From Prorocentrum cordatum (lineage: Eukaryota > Sar > Dinophyceae > Prorocentrales > Prorocentraceae), in assembly GCA_963575745.1 (NCBI GenBank), contig CAUYUJ010003903.1, positions 84,501-148,500 of the forward strand: a stretch of 64,000 nt of DNA, in the 5' to 3' direction. The position numbers were made by a program, and so were the translations under genes. The notes below the pieces were generated by a model. It had not been told where the DNA came from and did not search any database. It worked only from the letters and a program-made list of their open reading frames with translations. Numbering within the stretch: position 1 is the stretch's first letter; each line of letters starts with the position of its first letter. Positions 1 through 11,390 of this stretch are shown piece by piece.

Positions 1-32
1 ATACCAGAAGAGGCTCCAGGATGCCCCAGGAT

Positions 33-65
<33 letters not shown>

Positions 66-720
66 TGTGTGCTCTGTGTTGTGCGTGCTTTTTGTGCGCT
101 GTAGGTGTTGTGCGTGTTACGTTTGTCTAGTGTGTGATGTGTTGGGCGTGATTTGTGTCTCTGTGTGTGCATGTAGAACTGAGGCCCCAGGAGGCCCCAG
201 GCGGCCTCAGGAGGCCCCAGGAGACCCCAGGAGGCTTCAGGAGGCCCCAAGAGGCTCCAAGAAGGCCGCAGGAGGCCCCAGGAGGCACCAGGAGGTTTCA
301 GGAAACCACCAGGAAGCTCCGAGGCGGGGTCTGGGGTACCAGAAGGTTCAGAAAGCCCCAGGAAGCCCCAGGAGGTTCCAGGAGGCAGGAGGCTCCGAGG
401 CAGGGTCTGGGGTACCAGAGGGTACGTCGGGGCTCGATTGTGGGAGGATGTTTCAGACGAAACCGCCATTCTCTGAGAATCGGGGCCAAAATTAATGACA
501 TTACCATGTGTGTTTGAAGATGTTATGTTAGAATGTTGAACTTCCCATGTGTTTTTGGACCCTGACGTCACGATCTGCGTGGGGGGTGCCACCGATTTCC
601 AGAATTTCGAGCATGTCCCGAGCGAGACGGCCAAAAACATCGCGGACACGGTGCCCCGCGTACGCATTAATCGCCTCTGGGCCCGACTCCCTCGGAGAGG
701 TGCGTATGATAATATCATAT
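1..720. repeat. Low-complexity left edge: (GT)n and CCCAGGAGG repeats
   Basis: Positions 38-64 are a (GT)n run. From about 180 to 425 the sequence is a degenerate array built on AGGAGGCCCCAGGAGG-like units. It is open in several frames only because the unit lacks stop codons. A short coding-like segment at 549-720 is listed separately. Confidence 0.7.
549..720 (+). CDS. Possible exon, unidentified
   Basis: A 172-base plus-strand frame has balanced, non-repetitive amino-acid content, beginning FLDPDVTICVGG and ending near LWARLPRRGAYD. That is unlike the repeats on both sides. The frame then runs into the AT/CG-rich repeat array that starts near 720, so any exon would end there. I recognise no family, see no start context and see no clear splice sites. 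It could be an exon, a retrogene fragment or chance. Confidence 0.2.
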
Positions 721-1174
721 ATTCACAGGGAACGCGCGCACATACATACATACATACATACTACCACACATACATACATACATACATACATATGGGAGCG
801 CGCGCGAAACAAAACACACACATGATACATGATCGAATATATGTATATACATACATATATGTATATATATATATATATGTATGTATATCCACAGGGAACG
901 CGCGCGAAACAACACATTATATATATAGATAGGTGCATCGTATCGTCACAGAGAACGCGAGCGACAAACGTGTGAACAACCTATGCATGTACTATGTGTG
1001 TATATATATACATACATATGTTCACAAGGAACGCGCGCGAAACAAAACACATGAACTATACATATATGTGTGTATACATAAACATCATATCGTCACAGGG
1101 AATGCGCGCGAAACAATGAACATTTAAACATATGTAGATATGGACACACACATACACATATGTATGTATGCATG

Positions 1175-1217
<43 letters not shown>

Positions 1218-1285
1218 AGGGAACGCGTGCGAAACACATGATCACATCAACTATACACACATATATATATGCGTCATATATCCAC
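720..1285 (+). repeat. Array of GGGAACGCGCGCGAAAC boxes separated by TA/CA tracts
   Basis: At least seven copies of a box close to CACAGGGAACGCGCGCGAAA recur in the same orientation, near 724, 791, 892, 941, 1022, 1094 and 1216. They are often followed by ACAAAACACATG. The spacers are alternating TA, CATA or CA tracts. Spacing is irregular (about 50 to 125 bases), so this is not a simple tandem satellite. The boxes and spacers are rich in alternating purine-pyrimidine steps. Confidence 0.7.
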
Positions 1286-1419
1286 AACCACACTGAGGCG
1301 AATTGCCCCCCCATTAGGATTCCACTCGACGAGGAGCAGAAGTGGAGCTTCCCCAGCCACCAGAACATTCCTTCAGATTCCGGATTGCTCCCCACTTGGA
1401 TCCCACTAGACCTGGCACC

Positions 1420-1620
1420 AGACCCTGGGCTAAGGGTCCTAAGCGCTAGACCCTGCGGAATCCTGAGGAATCCCGATGAATCCAGAATCCTGAGGCACCC
1501 TCCGTAGCCTGAAGATTCCTGCAGAATCCGCAGGGACCATGCAGAATCCTGGATATTCTCGCAGAATCCAAAAGAATCCAAAAGGTTCCAGGGCCTCCAA
1601 AAACGGAACATGGACCCCGT
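1420..1620. repeat. GAATCC-rich degenerate repeat
   Basis: The motif AGAATCC or GAATCC recurs about ten times between about 1455 and 1600, with spacers such as TGCAG and TGAGG. No coding signal is visible. Confidence 0.5.
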
Positions 1621-1629
1621 ATTGCCCTG

Positions 1630-1645
1630 GTAATAGTAGTAGTAC

Positions 1646-1706
<61 letters not shown>

Positions 1707-1758
1707 CGTAGTCGTAGTAGTAGTAGTAGTAGTAGTAGTAAGTAGTAGTAGTACTATA
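1630..1758. repeat. (GTA)n microsatellite running into the assembly gap
   Basis: A nearly pure GTA/TAG array with a few CGT variants ends at the run of N. The gap therefore probably reflects unresolved repeat length. Confidence 0.95.
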
Positions 1759-1858
1759 NNNNNNNNNNNNNNNNNNNNNNNNNNNNNNNNNNNNNNNNNN
1801 NNNNNNNNNNNNNNNNNNNNNNNNNNNNNNNNNNNNNNNNNNNNNNNNNNNNNNNNNN
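1759..1858. other. Assembly gap (100 N)
   Basis: Exactly 100 N, a conventional scaffold-gap placeholder, placed inside a microsatellite. The true distance is unknown. Confidence 0.98.
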
Positions 1859-1912
1859 AAGTCCCCGGCAAGGTCCCGGCAAGTCCCCGGCAAGGTCCCG
1901 GCAAGGTCGGGT
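1859..1912. repeat. Short tandem repeat, CCCGGCAAGGT units
   Basis: About four units of TCCCGGCAAGG / CCCCGGCAAG lie immediately after the gap. They may belong to a longer array hidden in the gap. Confidence 0.75.
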
Positions 1913-1924
1913 CAGAGATGCCGG

Positions 1925-2665
1925 AGTTCTGTTTCGGAGTCCAAGAGGGCTCCAGATCGGTCCAAGAGGGCCCCGAGAAGCTTTCTAGACGGTCCAGAGA
2001 GGCCCGAGACGGCCAAAGATCGCCCGAAGACGCCCCAGATGGCCCCAAGACAGCCCAAGAGGCCTCCAAGACGCTCCAAGGGCCTTCCAAGAGGCCTCCG
2101 AAGAGGGCTCCAAGTTGCCAAAATCGTTGATTTTCCTTGGTTTTGACGATGTTTTTTTCCGTTCTGGCCTTTTCGCTTCCAGACGCTCCAAGAGGGCCCA
2201 AGAGGCCTTCAAGACTGCTCCAAGACGGCCCACGAGGCTCCCAAGACGGCCCCGGAGCGGCCCAAGAGCGCCCCCCAGACGGCCCAAGTGCCGCCCAAGG
2301 CGGACCAAGAGGCCCCAAGACGGGCCCAAGAGGGGCTCAAGAAGGGAACCGAGAACTGAAGAAATCGAGCCCTCCGCCCCAGAAGGCGCCCAGGACCCCG
2401 AAAGAGGCCCCAAGAGACTCTCCAAGACACCCCCAAGACGCCCCAATAAGCTCCCGTGAGGCCCCAAGAGGACCAACAACGTCAGGCCCCAGGCCCCAAG
2501 AGGACCAACAAATACCGCCAAGAGCCCGCCGAAAGCCCCCCAAGAGACCGTCACGAGAGCTCAGGAGGCCCCCTGGAGGCCTCCCGAGTTCTCCAAGAGG
2601 CCTAAAAAGAGGCGCCAAGAGGCCCCAAACGGCCCCAACGAGGCTCCAAGAGGCCACGAACGCGC
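1925..2665 (+). repeat. CCAAGAGG-type dispersed repeat, copy 1
   Basis: Degenerate units such as GGCCCAAGAGG and GCTCCAAGACGG fill the segment. They are interrupted at about 2120-2185 by a T-rich core reading TTGATTTTCCTTGGTTTTGA. The same arrangement (CCAAGA array, T-rich core, CCAAGA array) recurs at about 16.44-16.94 kb and 57.94-58.35 kb in the same orientation. That makes it a dispersed repeat family. Open frames here are rich in RRPK/PRRPQ and look non-coding. Confidence 0.75.
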
Positions 2666-3788
2666 AAGCAAACGCCTGCGATGGCACAATACGGGCCGGC
2701 GGAATGAGCGAAGCGATTAATAATAAGAATAATGCGAACCGAACCGACAACTCTAGAGTTGCCTCGAGTCTGCTGGAGGTGGAGGGAAGAGGGAGGAGGG
2801 GGAGGACCGTCGGTCAGACTCGGCTTCGAAGGGTGATCCGAATGCTGGAGGAGAGGCTTTCGCGAAGCACCGCTTGGCGCGCCACCAACTCAGGCCCCGG
2901 CGCTCTCTTGGGGCCGACGGGCTTCCCTTTGCCGTCGTGCTCCGCTGGATGAAGGATCGGAGGTCGGCCGGCGGTCTCTTTTCCTTCTGGCAGTGCTGCC
3001 CTGCTCTACACCTCTCTCTGTTTCTCGCTGACTCTCTCTCTCTCTCTCGTCCCGCCCCTCACACTCTACCTTCCACACCTTCCTCTCCCGTTTCCCCCCC
3101 ACCTCGCCATCCCCTCTGCCACCCCACCGCACTGGGAGTTCCCAAAGTGAACGGCACCCGCGGACGGGACCCACGGTGTAGCCGGAAAAATATGGATTCA
3201 ATCGCCGCCCGAACGCTCCCGTGAAAGCGTTATTTCCGTCTCTTGTTTCCCCCCCCCCCCCCCACACCTTTCCCTTACCTCCGCTCTCCTTTGCGTTCCC
3301 CCCCCCTGGCACTTCCCCCTTCTCCTTCCCGTTCCACCTACCCCTCCGCCTTCCACCCCTATCCTTCCCACGCCCATCTGTTTTCCTCTATGCCTCCGGA
3401 GGCCTTCGTAGCGGGACGAGGGGTGGAGGAGGAACTTTCCCCATGTATCCGCACGCGTCGAAAGGGAGGCCTCCAAGCCACAACGCTGGGGGGTCCCCCT
3501 CCCACGGAGAAGCAGCGGGGCTGCTGGCCGGGAAGTCGGAGCGAGCGCCTCTCGAGCTCGAGTGATGTGGGATGTGGTATGGGTTCTCCTCCATCCTCTA
3601 TGCTTCTCAACCCACATCCTCCCAACCCTCCATCGCTAAAAAAAAAGACATTTTTCCCCCGAAGACAGCCGGCCGCCACACTATCCACTCAACCTCATCC
3701 GCCATGCGATTCAAAGACTCGCCAAGCAACCATGAACACCCGACGGGCCGACCTGCAATAGACAAACTCATGAAGTGAACCGTGGCCT

Positions 3789-3826
<38 letters not shown>

Positions 3827-3960
3827 AAAACAAAAATAAACATAGAGATATGTAGCACACTAAACGTAACGAATTCCCCCCCCCTCGCGCCGGCCGCAGG
3901 CTAGAGGATTCGAAAAGCGAGAGCGGGTTGCGAGCTATGCGGTCGCGGCTGGTCGCCGGC
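2665..3960. other. Intergenic; pyrimidine-rich, poly-C and (GA)n tracts
   Basis: I see no convincing gene. There are CT-rich stretches (3010-3130), a C run near 3250, another CT-rich stretch (3290-3400) and a (GA)n tract at about 3790-3815. Confidence 0.5.
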
Positions 3961-3966
3961 CACGGA

Positions 3967-4056
3967 GGAAGAGGAGGAGGAGGAGGAGGAGGAGGAGGAG
4001 GAGGAGGAGGAGGAGGAGGAGGAGGAGGAGGAGGAGGAGGAGGAGGAGGAGTCTGC

Positions 4057-4104
<48 letters not shown>

Positions 4105-4115
4105 TGGTCTGTCTG
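3967..4115. repeat. (AGG)n followed by (GTCT)n microsatellites
   Basis: AGG units run to about 4050, then GTCT/CTGT units to about 4115. On the minus strand these lie just beyond the 3' end of LINE-A. Confidence 0.95.
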
Positions 4116-4629
4116 TCTTACCCAGTCGACCTCCACATGTCTGAATTACACTCTGCATGCTCTGGGCCACGGCTTTTGTCGCCAGATCTCTCTCAGTGGG
4201 GGTGCTCACGCTCCCGAGGATAAAAAACATCAAACATTACGCGGCCAGACCGATTGTCAAACAGAGACTGACTATACTCACTGTCGAACAGTGTTGTCTA
4301 ACAGTCAGAGGGGCCTCGGGAGCGGTGGAACGGCAGCCAGCGTTTCGCTGGTTTGCCCCACGCGGGGCGGTCCGTCGGGCTTTGAGATAGCACGCTGTCT
4401 GACCAACTCCTGGACGGCGAGGACGCAGAGGCCACTCCCACCACCCACGAGCACGGCAGGGCCACGCACCATCCCGCACCCCCTTGCAAGTCGACTTCTC
4501 GGTCTTCACAAAACGCACAAGCTTGCCACGGTGCGCACGACCAGTTTTTTTGGTTGAAGCCTGAGGCCCGAAAAAGCTGATACAATATCCGCTCAGCCGT
4601 CACGATTTTACTTCTTCCTCGAAAAAACA

Positions 4630-4930
4630 AGCTCAAGAGGGGGTGCGGATCACGCGAGCGGCGGCCTTGTGCTTGTCCTCCTTGGCGGCCCCCGCGTCCT
4701 CGAGCTTTGCCCACAACTCTTTCTGCTCCCCGAGAAGATTGACGGCCATGGGCTCGGTGTCTTGGATCAACATCGAGCCCAACACTTGCACTGTGATGCG
4801 GCTGATGTCGCTGTCCTGCATGTTCGACGTGCCGCATTCCTTGATCCACAAGCTGGCTGTGGGCATTTTGCACTTCTGCATCATGAGTCGCTTTGTCTGG
4901 GATGTCGTGAAGGTGACGAACTGGCTCCTG
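4630..4930 (-). pseudogene. LINE-A 3' coding-like segment, unidentified
   Basis: A minus-strand frame of about 95 residues has good compositional complexity. It includes KRLMMQKCKMPTASLW and LLGEQKELWAKLEDAGAA and ends at a stop near 4636. It is downstream of the RT-like pieces in the same orientation, so it may be the C-terminal region of the LINE-A polyprotein. I recognise no domain. Confidence 0.3.
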
Positions 4931-4968
4931 CTGCGCGCCTTGCTTCTCTAGCCAACCGCTGCAACCGC

Positions 4969-5560
4969 TCAGAAGAGCGGCGGAACTCTGCAACTCTGGA
5001 GGTCTGGGCCCGTGGGTACTCCGGATGCGTCATCTTCATCATTCTGACCTGATCGGCGTCGCTGGGGCCGTGCACGGTTAGACTCCAGCGTCCTGGTTCG
5101 AGATTCCAATTGGCGTAGTAGCTTGGCGTTGGCGTGGCTCTCGTCGTTCTCGGACTTGCCCTTCAGGGGCCCGTCCTGTCTGCCCCCTGTGCCTTCCTCC
5201 GCGGTCCGCTTGAGCGCGCTGCTCATGAGCCGACCCATCGTGTTCGATGGCCTCCTGAAGGCCTGGTACTTCAAACTCCAAGATGTAGGTATGTATGTGC
5301 TGCTGCGAATGCTCGATAAGTAGATGTCAACGGAGATCTTTGCTGTCGAGCCCACTGTGGTCGCAAGCATGGCAATCGCAAGCTTTCGGAATGATGATGG
5401 TGCCATCGGTTCGCCCGCGACCTGTGTGACAAATACCTCGAAACATACGGTTGTGCATGTGGCGCTTTGCGTAGTCGATAGAAGAGAAATTGGAGCCGCA
5501 GATGACACGCGCTGCCTGGGCATGCACCGCGTGCGACCCGATAGCTGCTCTCAGTGCGTG
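4969..5560 (-). pseudogene. LINE-A C-terminal region with Cys/His-rich and coiled segments
   Basis: Two minus-strand frames look derived from one protein. One carries SSIDYAKRHMHNRM followed by PKACDCHACDHSG, a Cys/His-rich stretch resembling the degenerate zinc-finger found after the RT in many dinoflagellate LINEs. The other (ALKRTAEEGTGG, then KLLRQLESRTRTLESN) could form a short coiled coil. A frameshift separates them near 5320. The position after the RT thumb supports a LINE origin; the domain call is inference. Confidence 0.35.
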
Positions 5561-5789
5561 CCCCCCATGTCATCAAGTAGTGTGCCGCAAACTGCTTTTT
5601 GACTGGAACCATTTCTCACATGCTTCCTCGTCGTCTTCGAGGGCCGTGCATTTGAAGGGGCCTCCTCTTTCAATCTCCTCCTCCTGTTTGTGCTCGTGCT
5701 GTGCGATGTTCAGAAAGTGAGGTGCCCTGGTTCCTCCTACATCCACTTGTGCGAACTCCTCCCTCCCCTCGAACAAGATTCCCTCCGCT

Positions 5790-5838
5790 GCATATATATA
5801 TATATACACATATGTTTATATATATATGGATGTATGTG

Positions 5839-5869
<31 letters not shown>

Positions 5870-5872
5870 GAA
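5790..5872. repeat. (TA)n microsatellite
   Basis: Two TATATA tracts interrupted by CACATATGTT and GGATGTATGTG. The array lies within the LINE-A relic and probably expanded after insertion. Confidence 0.95.
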
Positions 5873-6365
5873 GCCTAGCGCCGTCGCCGAACAGCTCGAT
5901 TGTTTTGATGTCGTCGCATGGCTGCTCGCGCCATGGATTCGCCCTCTCGTCCTCGCTCGTGTTCTTGTCGATTTCGGTCTGTTCATCGGCCCGAGAGCGC
6001 CCGAAAACCACCGCAAGAAACTGAGCGAATCGGTCGTGCTTGTTTAGACCTTGCTGCAGCCACCTGAGCCTTCGAACCCTCATCTCGACGCACGGGGCTG
6101 CTGGCCCTACTCTGGAGAAGACCTGGAGGTTGGATAATGTACGACTGGATCCATTATCTTTTTGCTGGGCAGCTCCTCGCAATAAATAGTATCTGTGCGC
6201 GCATTGCGAGGAAGCTGAGAATGGGCTGCCAGTCCAGTGCTCGCATTGGCCCAGTCTTTGCACAGAGTGCCTCTGCTCCGCTGTAGCACGCATTCGCCGC
6301 GTATCCCTTGAGTAAATTGAGTTTCCAGCTAAATGGTACTTTGCTGCTCCAGAATCTGCCTGCAT
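5859..6365 (-). pseudogene. LINE-A RT thumb-like segment
   Basis: The frame contains EMRVRRLRWLQQGLNKHDR followed by QFLAVVFG. This matches the pattern I know from the post-palm region of dinoflagellate LINE reverse transcriptases (RLRWLQ, then an xxFG end). The residues after FG are hydrophilic, and the frame runs into the TA tract. It lies about 0.5 kb downstream of the RT palm segment, as expected. Confidence 0.45.
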
Positions 6366-6519
6366 TGCGCCGTGCTGCTTTCCCCGCCGGCAATCGCTAT
6401 TCTATCTCGCCGAGCGAAACGCGCGTGTGTGCGGGGACCCAAATCTGGCACAAACTTTCGTTCTTCCATCAAGACGCTGCTCGCGCAAGAACTTCGCCCG
6501 GAGGTGTGCCGAGATCGGC

Positions 6520-7110
6520 CCGCTAAGATGCGGCAGAGTCTCCGGCTTGCTTACATTCGGTGCATCTTGATCTCTGCCATGCGGTTGGTGATTGCTGAAT
6601 TCTGACACTCACCTTTGCCGATGATGGACTCCGCGCTCTTTTTGGCGTCGGAATTGCCCGCCGCATTGTCAACGTAGAATGAAAGCTGCCCGCGCCCATC
6701 TCTGGGCCATGGACATGAGAGACTGCTTGTAGTTCGCCGCGCTCGCGGACCCCACCCATCTGTCTGGGGCCAGCCCCCGCAACAAAGAGGGTCACCTGGG
6801 GGGCGCCCGTCGTGTCAACAGGGGCTGTGAAACACGCCGGCGTGACCCTGACCTTCACTATGTGCCAATCGTCCGCTCGAAATAATATTTCGACCTCCTC
6901 GCGCAGGCTGTCGTGGTCGATGCTGTAGAACGCGTTCGCCGCATCGTGGGGCCTCTTGACATGCCGCTAACAACTGCGATTTCTCTCCAAGAAGAAGCTC
7001 GTTGCGCGATGACCGCTGCCTCTCTGAGTCGGCCAGGAAGACGCCCATTAAGCCAATATTCAACTTCAGGAGGGGCGCCGTGTGCCATGGGCGATCTGTA
7101 GAAGGCATTG
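6520..7110 (-). pseudogene. LINE-A reverse-transcriptase palm remnant
   Basis: A minus-strand frame near 6860-6950 reads HDAANAFYSIDHDSLREEV, resembling RT motif A (D, then NAF or AAF) of LINE enzymes. In a shifted frame, RPPGDPLCCGGW near 6790 resembles motif B (QGDPL), and SFYVDNAAGN near 6660 may be a decayed motif C with the second Asp replaced by Asn. Frameshifts lie between these motifs. The assignment rests on short motifs and on its position between the linker and the thumb. Confidence 0.45.
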
Positions 7111-7245
7111 GCGATCGTGCGCGCGAGCATGATCAGCCTTTCGCCGTCGACGCCCTCCGACTGGCTGCCCTTGCCGATCTTGCATGCGTCCGAATATCCA
7201 TGAGGGCGGGAGCTTGCCGCTCTCCCTCATCCCGCGCAGCAGACA

Positions 7246-7752
7246 TCATGAGATGAAATATGCTGGGGCGGCCGGTATCCTCTCCTGCCCCTGCTCGCAG
7301 CCGACCCCGTAGTTGCGCTGCCGCCTCCTCGTATTGACCCAGTTCGAAAACATAGCCGCTCTCAAGAACTCAGCACAAAGACTCTCCTGCGGTGCCACTC
7401 TCCATAGCCGTAGTCGCCATGCCTCGTGTTTAAAAGCGCCCACGTACTCCTCAGTTTCGTCGGCGGTCACGGTGTTGCATTGCTCTGGCAGGTCGTGCAC
7501 CATCTGTAGCATAGCGTCGCAGTTGACAACTTGCGCTGAAGCTCCATCAAGCGCGCCCTCATGCTGCATCCTCGTGATCCACTCTGTTGCGGTCCCACTT
7601 GTCTCTAGCTGCCCGTGACTGCGCCGTCGTGGCCCTGGTCCTCTGCATGCGATGAGCCGCGCCATTCTGTGCGCCTCGTGAAAATCCCCCAGTGTTCTGG
7701 CCTCCTCGAAAGCTCGTGCTCTATCTTCTTCCGCTCTTCGCCAATGCCTCAT
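7246..7752 (-). pseudogene. LINE-A linker between endonuclease and RT
   Basis: An uninterrupted 168-residue frame contains FHEAHRMARLIACRGPGPRRR, which resembles the conserved segment seen in dinoflagellate LINEs between the endonuclease and the RT fingers, and later FKHEAWRLRLWRVAPQES. The frame has mixed composition and no low-complexity bias. No catalytic residues are expected here. It ends at a stop near 7246, where the RT should begin, so the reading frame is broken. Confidence 0.4.
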
Positions 7753-7875
7753 TTTGTGCTGCCTGAGCCATTCGCTAATCGTCGTGATCCGTATTGTGAG
7801 CTCTGGCTGCCTACCCTCGTCTTCTTGCGAATATGCCCGAGATGAACGTTCTCGCGCTGCGCGGCGCTCCGCAAA

Positions 7876-8658
7876 TTACTCTCGAAGATCATGTGCATCC
7901 TGCGTGTGATTCCCCGTGTGGCCTTCTTTTGTCATGCATGTTGCCAAAGCGCCCGCGTTCACAGCCTTTACCAGTAACTGATTCGCCTCCGCCGCCATCG
8001 CGTAGCCCGTCTGACTTCTGACCCAAGCTGCTTTCGAGAGGATGTGGTCGTGAACGGCCTTCGTGGACTCCTGTCTCTTGTGGCCTGCCTGCAATAGTGC
8101 GCTCGCCGTCGACGATTGAGTCCGAGCTTGCTTTTCTTGTTTGGCCTGCGGAATGAAGTTTTTGGACTGGCAGACGCCCGCTCCCAAGGGTAGGTGGCCC
8201 CATTCGCGCCCCAATCGATGCGGCTGCAGTCGCCGCGCGCTCCCTCGGAAAGTTGCGCGCCATGTGACTGGTGAAGGAAGCGCCGTCGGTGGCGCGACGT
8301 CGTCCAATGTTCGCGTCGCACCGCTCGATGCCACGAAGGTGTAGCCGGCGTCTCTCATCGTGCTCGTCGCGCGCAACTCATGGGCCAGTGGGGTAGGCTT
8401 GAATCGAATAGTTGACTTCCTCTCCTCGCTTCCGTGGCCAAAGGGCACGATGGCTCCCTCGATCTCCTCGGTGAAGGCTGAATGCAGATCCATCGTGATT
8501 GCTGGTGTCCATCTCCCTGCGAGCGCGTCGAGCGTCTTGGCGGGCCACCTGATGATCGCCTCGCGGCAGTTCGACTGCGTGAGCTGGTCCTCCTGATTGC
8601 GAGTGGTGGGCGGGAAACGCAAAGACATGAAAGCCGCCCGCGCTGCTAGCCGTGCCAT
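7876..8658 (-). pseudogene. LINE-A upstream linker, unidentified protein segment
   Basis: This 260-residue minus-strand frame has coding-like composition, including IIRWPAKTLDALAGRWTPA, MDLHSAFTEEIEGAIVPFG and ILSKAAWVRSQTGYAMAAEA. I recognise no enzymatic motif. Its position just upstream of the 7246-7752 segment in the same orientation suggests it belongs to the same retroelement polyprotein. A separate gag-like protein is also possible. Confidence 0.35.
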
Positions 8659-8659
8659 T

Positions 8660-9814
8660 TTTCAGCCCCGCGCTCTGCCTTGGAGCCCTCTTGGGGCCGG
8701 CGTTTCTCCGCGAGGGTGCGAGGGGCGGGGGGGCGTTATTGAACCGTGTATTCAAACCGCGAGACTTGCTAGACATTGCTCCTCCATTCCATCCCTTTGA
8801 AAAGCGCCCGAATGAAGAGAGACGCCGTAGTTCCCTCCCCCTTGCAGCTCCTTCTCCCGGGCGCAAGCTCGCCGCCGTCGCGTTGTGGGGCTCGTCCAAA
8901 ATATCCTAGGCGCGCCCGCTGGTGGCGCTGTTGAGACTGCATGCGACGATGCTTATCTGCCCAGGAAGCGCCGCTGAGCACTCGGGGGGCGGCGTGGCGA
9001 GCTGTGCTGTCGCTGCTTGCATTTCTTCATTTCTGAAGTGGCGCGGGCTCGTGAAGCTGGGCGCGGCCGCTCGGGGGAAGGGGGGGGGGGGGGCCGGGGG
9101 GGGGGGGCGAGCCGCGCCCCGGACGTGGGCTCAAAAAGCGCGGGCAGGCCGGCGCGCCCAGAATAGAGTGCAAGGGGAACTGCGGCAAATGTTCCAAGGC
9201 GCGCGAGGCCGCGAAACCCTCCGCGGGGGAGCCCCCCAGGAAGCCCCACTCACAAGCTAGCGGGGGGGGTGGAAGCACCGGGAGCCCTGAAAATGCATGG
9301 GATAAACTCGCCGATGCGCAACGGGAAGAGGGGGGGGGGGGCGATGGGGCCGCCCCAAGCCCGCCATGGTGGCTGGGGTCTGCTGAGTGCCGGCCGCGGG
9401 GTCCTGGAGTCGAACGTGTGCACGGCGACCCTTGTGCGCGAACGGCAATGCAGGGGCGCCGCCTCGCGCGGCCGCTGGATCTTTGGAGCCCCATTCCCCG
9501 GGCGGGCTTCTCCCGCGAATGTGGTCGAAGTCCGGCGGCTGAGCGCGCGGCGAAAGGGCGGCGGGCCTGGCCCTTTGTGCAAGTGTCGCGTGCCCCGGCC
9601 GCGTGGATGTCAGACTTGGCGCATCCCCGACATAGGCTCTACCGATCACCACGAAAAACAGCCAATGACAACTGGCTCGCAGCGTGCTGCGGGTCGCTCC
9701 GTGCGCTGGCGCTTGCGCGCCGAGCTCGGGGGCGCCGTCGCGGGGGCGTGGCCCCGTGCGCCTTCGCGAAGGAAGCGGCGAAAGAGATTCTTTACGGGGC
9801 CCGCTGTGGGAATT
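8660..9814. other. G-tract-rich interval without a clear gene
   Basis: Several poly-G runs occur (about 9079-9108, 9261-9270, 9331-9341), with GC-rich sequence open in several frames. I see no convincing coding signal. It lies inside the proposed span of LINE-A. Confidence 0.5.
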
Positions 9815-10674
9815 TATCTCAACGAATTCTTCTTCTCCCCGTGCGGCTCGCGCCCCCGCGCAGCCCGTGCCGCTGTTGCCCCGGGAATTGTGTGATGCAG
9901 CCGACTCATTGCGGTGTCGACTGCGACGGCCTCGGTCTCAAATGCGGATCGACAGCTGGGGAAAAAATGCCTGCGCCTGCCGCTCTCAGCCGGTTCCCCT
10001 TTGGCAAGATCCCGACCCAAACCCTGCCTGTTGCTCGTCCGCCTCCTCGGGCGAACCCGCCGTCCACGCGCGGCGACCAGTTTGAGCGGTTCCGCTCCGA
10101 GGGCCTGCGTCGCGCTCCAAGTCTCGTTGATGGAGCTCTGGTTCCTGATGCGCTGACCGGCGATCTGGTCGGCCATGACATTGCGCCGCTGGGGGCAGCG
10201 CCCCGCGAGATCGCTGGTGGGCACCCTGGACTTCGACCCGACGTTGAACGCGAGGGCGATGAGCCTGCAAGTGCGAACAGAGAGCGGCCGAAACCCAGAT
10301 CCTCAGCGAACGGCGGCCCGTCGCCAAGCTCGCGACTGCCTGGCTATCGACCTGTGCGTCAGACATCCCCCATCACAGCTCCACTCACGGTGCCGGGGGT
10401 GCCAGGGGATCTCCGGCGGTGCGTCGCCCCCCGCGATGGCTTCCAGTTGCGGCGGAGACGCGGCGGCTCGATGGCGTAGCCATCCACTCTGCGAGACTGC
10501 TTTCTCGCACCCTGGCGACTCCGCCATTCGAAACCAAGAACTTTGCAAAACACGTCTTCCCAAACATCTTTGTGCCCGCGAATGCGATGAGCACGATCGG
10601 CGCCACTTCTCAATGTCCCATGGACTACCAATATCGACTAGCACCAGAGAGAGAGTTCTGACACCCCAAGACAT
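9814..10674 (-). pseudogene. Coding-like minus-strand segments, unidentified
   Basis: Two frames have plausible protein composition: one containing MADQIAGQRIRNQSSINETW (about 10185 downward) and one containing APIVLIAFAGTKMFGKTCF (about 10600 downward). Neither shows a motif I can name. They lie between the endonuclease and linker pieces of LINE-A and could be part of it or an unrelated insertion. Confidence 0.25.
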
Positions 10675-10837
10675 GTTTCAATGGGCTCTCCCTCGGGCCA
10701 ATGCTCGACCCGTGCCTTCCCTGCAAGCTGATCGATGCGCGATGCGAAGGGCTTGGCGATGGATCAATAAGGCGCTTGCTTTGCCAAAGCAAACGTAAAT
10801 TTGTGCTGCTGTACGTTGATAATGAGCCTTTCGGTTC

Positions 10838-11390
10838 TCATGGGGCCGCCAGTATCTTAAACGCGGAACGTATCATCCGCAGCTCCCAAGTTCGGCGCCG
10901 TTTCACAACCTTCTGGTGGATGCGCCACTTGCTAGCCCCATGCGTGACCGATGCCCCACATTGCGTGCGCCAGGCCCGGATGCGTCCAAGGAGGTTGCCC
11001 AGTGTTTGCAACGTACCTTTGCTCTTGTGGAGCACCCCTGTGGCCGCGCAGATGCGACGTTCAGTGCCGGTCCGTGCCCGGCCACGCTCATCCAAGATAT
11101 CAGAAAGAAATAAGAGGTCATGGGCCCGCCTTTAATCGAGGAGCTCATTCCCAACATGTACCTGTATGTTCACCGTCGAAGTCCCCATCGCGGTTCCTCC
11201 AGCCATATACTGCAACGAAGACAATTTCCATGCCGTTTTCGCTGTGTGCAAAACGGTGGCCAGGTCCTGCGCCATGCGTTAGCGGCTGCGCACCCGATGC
11301 AATCATAATCATGCTACACCCATCGAAATTGATGCCCCAGCCCTGCCGCATCCACTGTCCGATAACTGGCTCGACAATGGTTTCCAACAA
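10838..11390 (-). pseudogene. LINE-A endonuclease-like (EEP) segment
   Basis: The minus-strand frame from 11390 includes GWGINFDGCSMIMIASG and then FAHSENGMEIVFVAVYGW. This resembles the middle of an endonuclease/exonuclease/phosphatase domain, where a strand ending VxVYG precedes the catalytic GDFN loop. A second frame further down (MTSYFFLISWMSVAGHGP) is a candidate for the next part, but no intact GDFN or SDH motif is visible, so the catalytic centre is lost or unrecognisable. Confidence 0.4.

Noticed and set aside
5085-5120. tRNA T-arm-like GGTTCGAGATTCC
   Set aside because: No matching stem or other arms. It lies inside the LINE-A relic.
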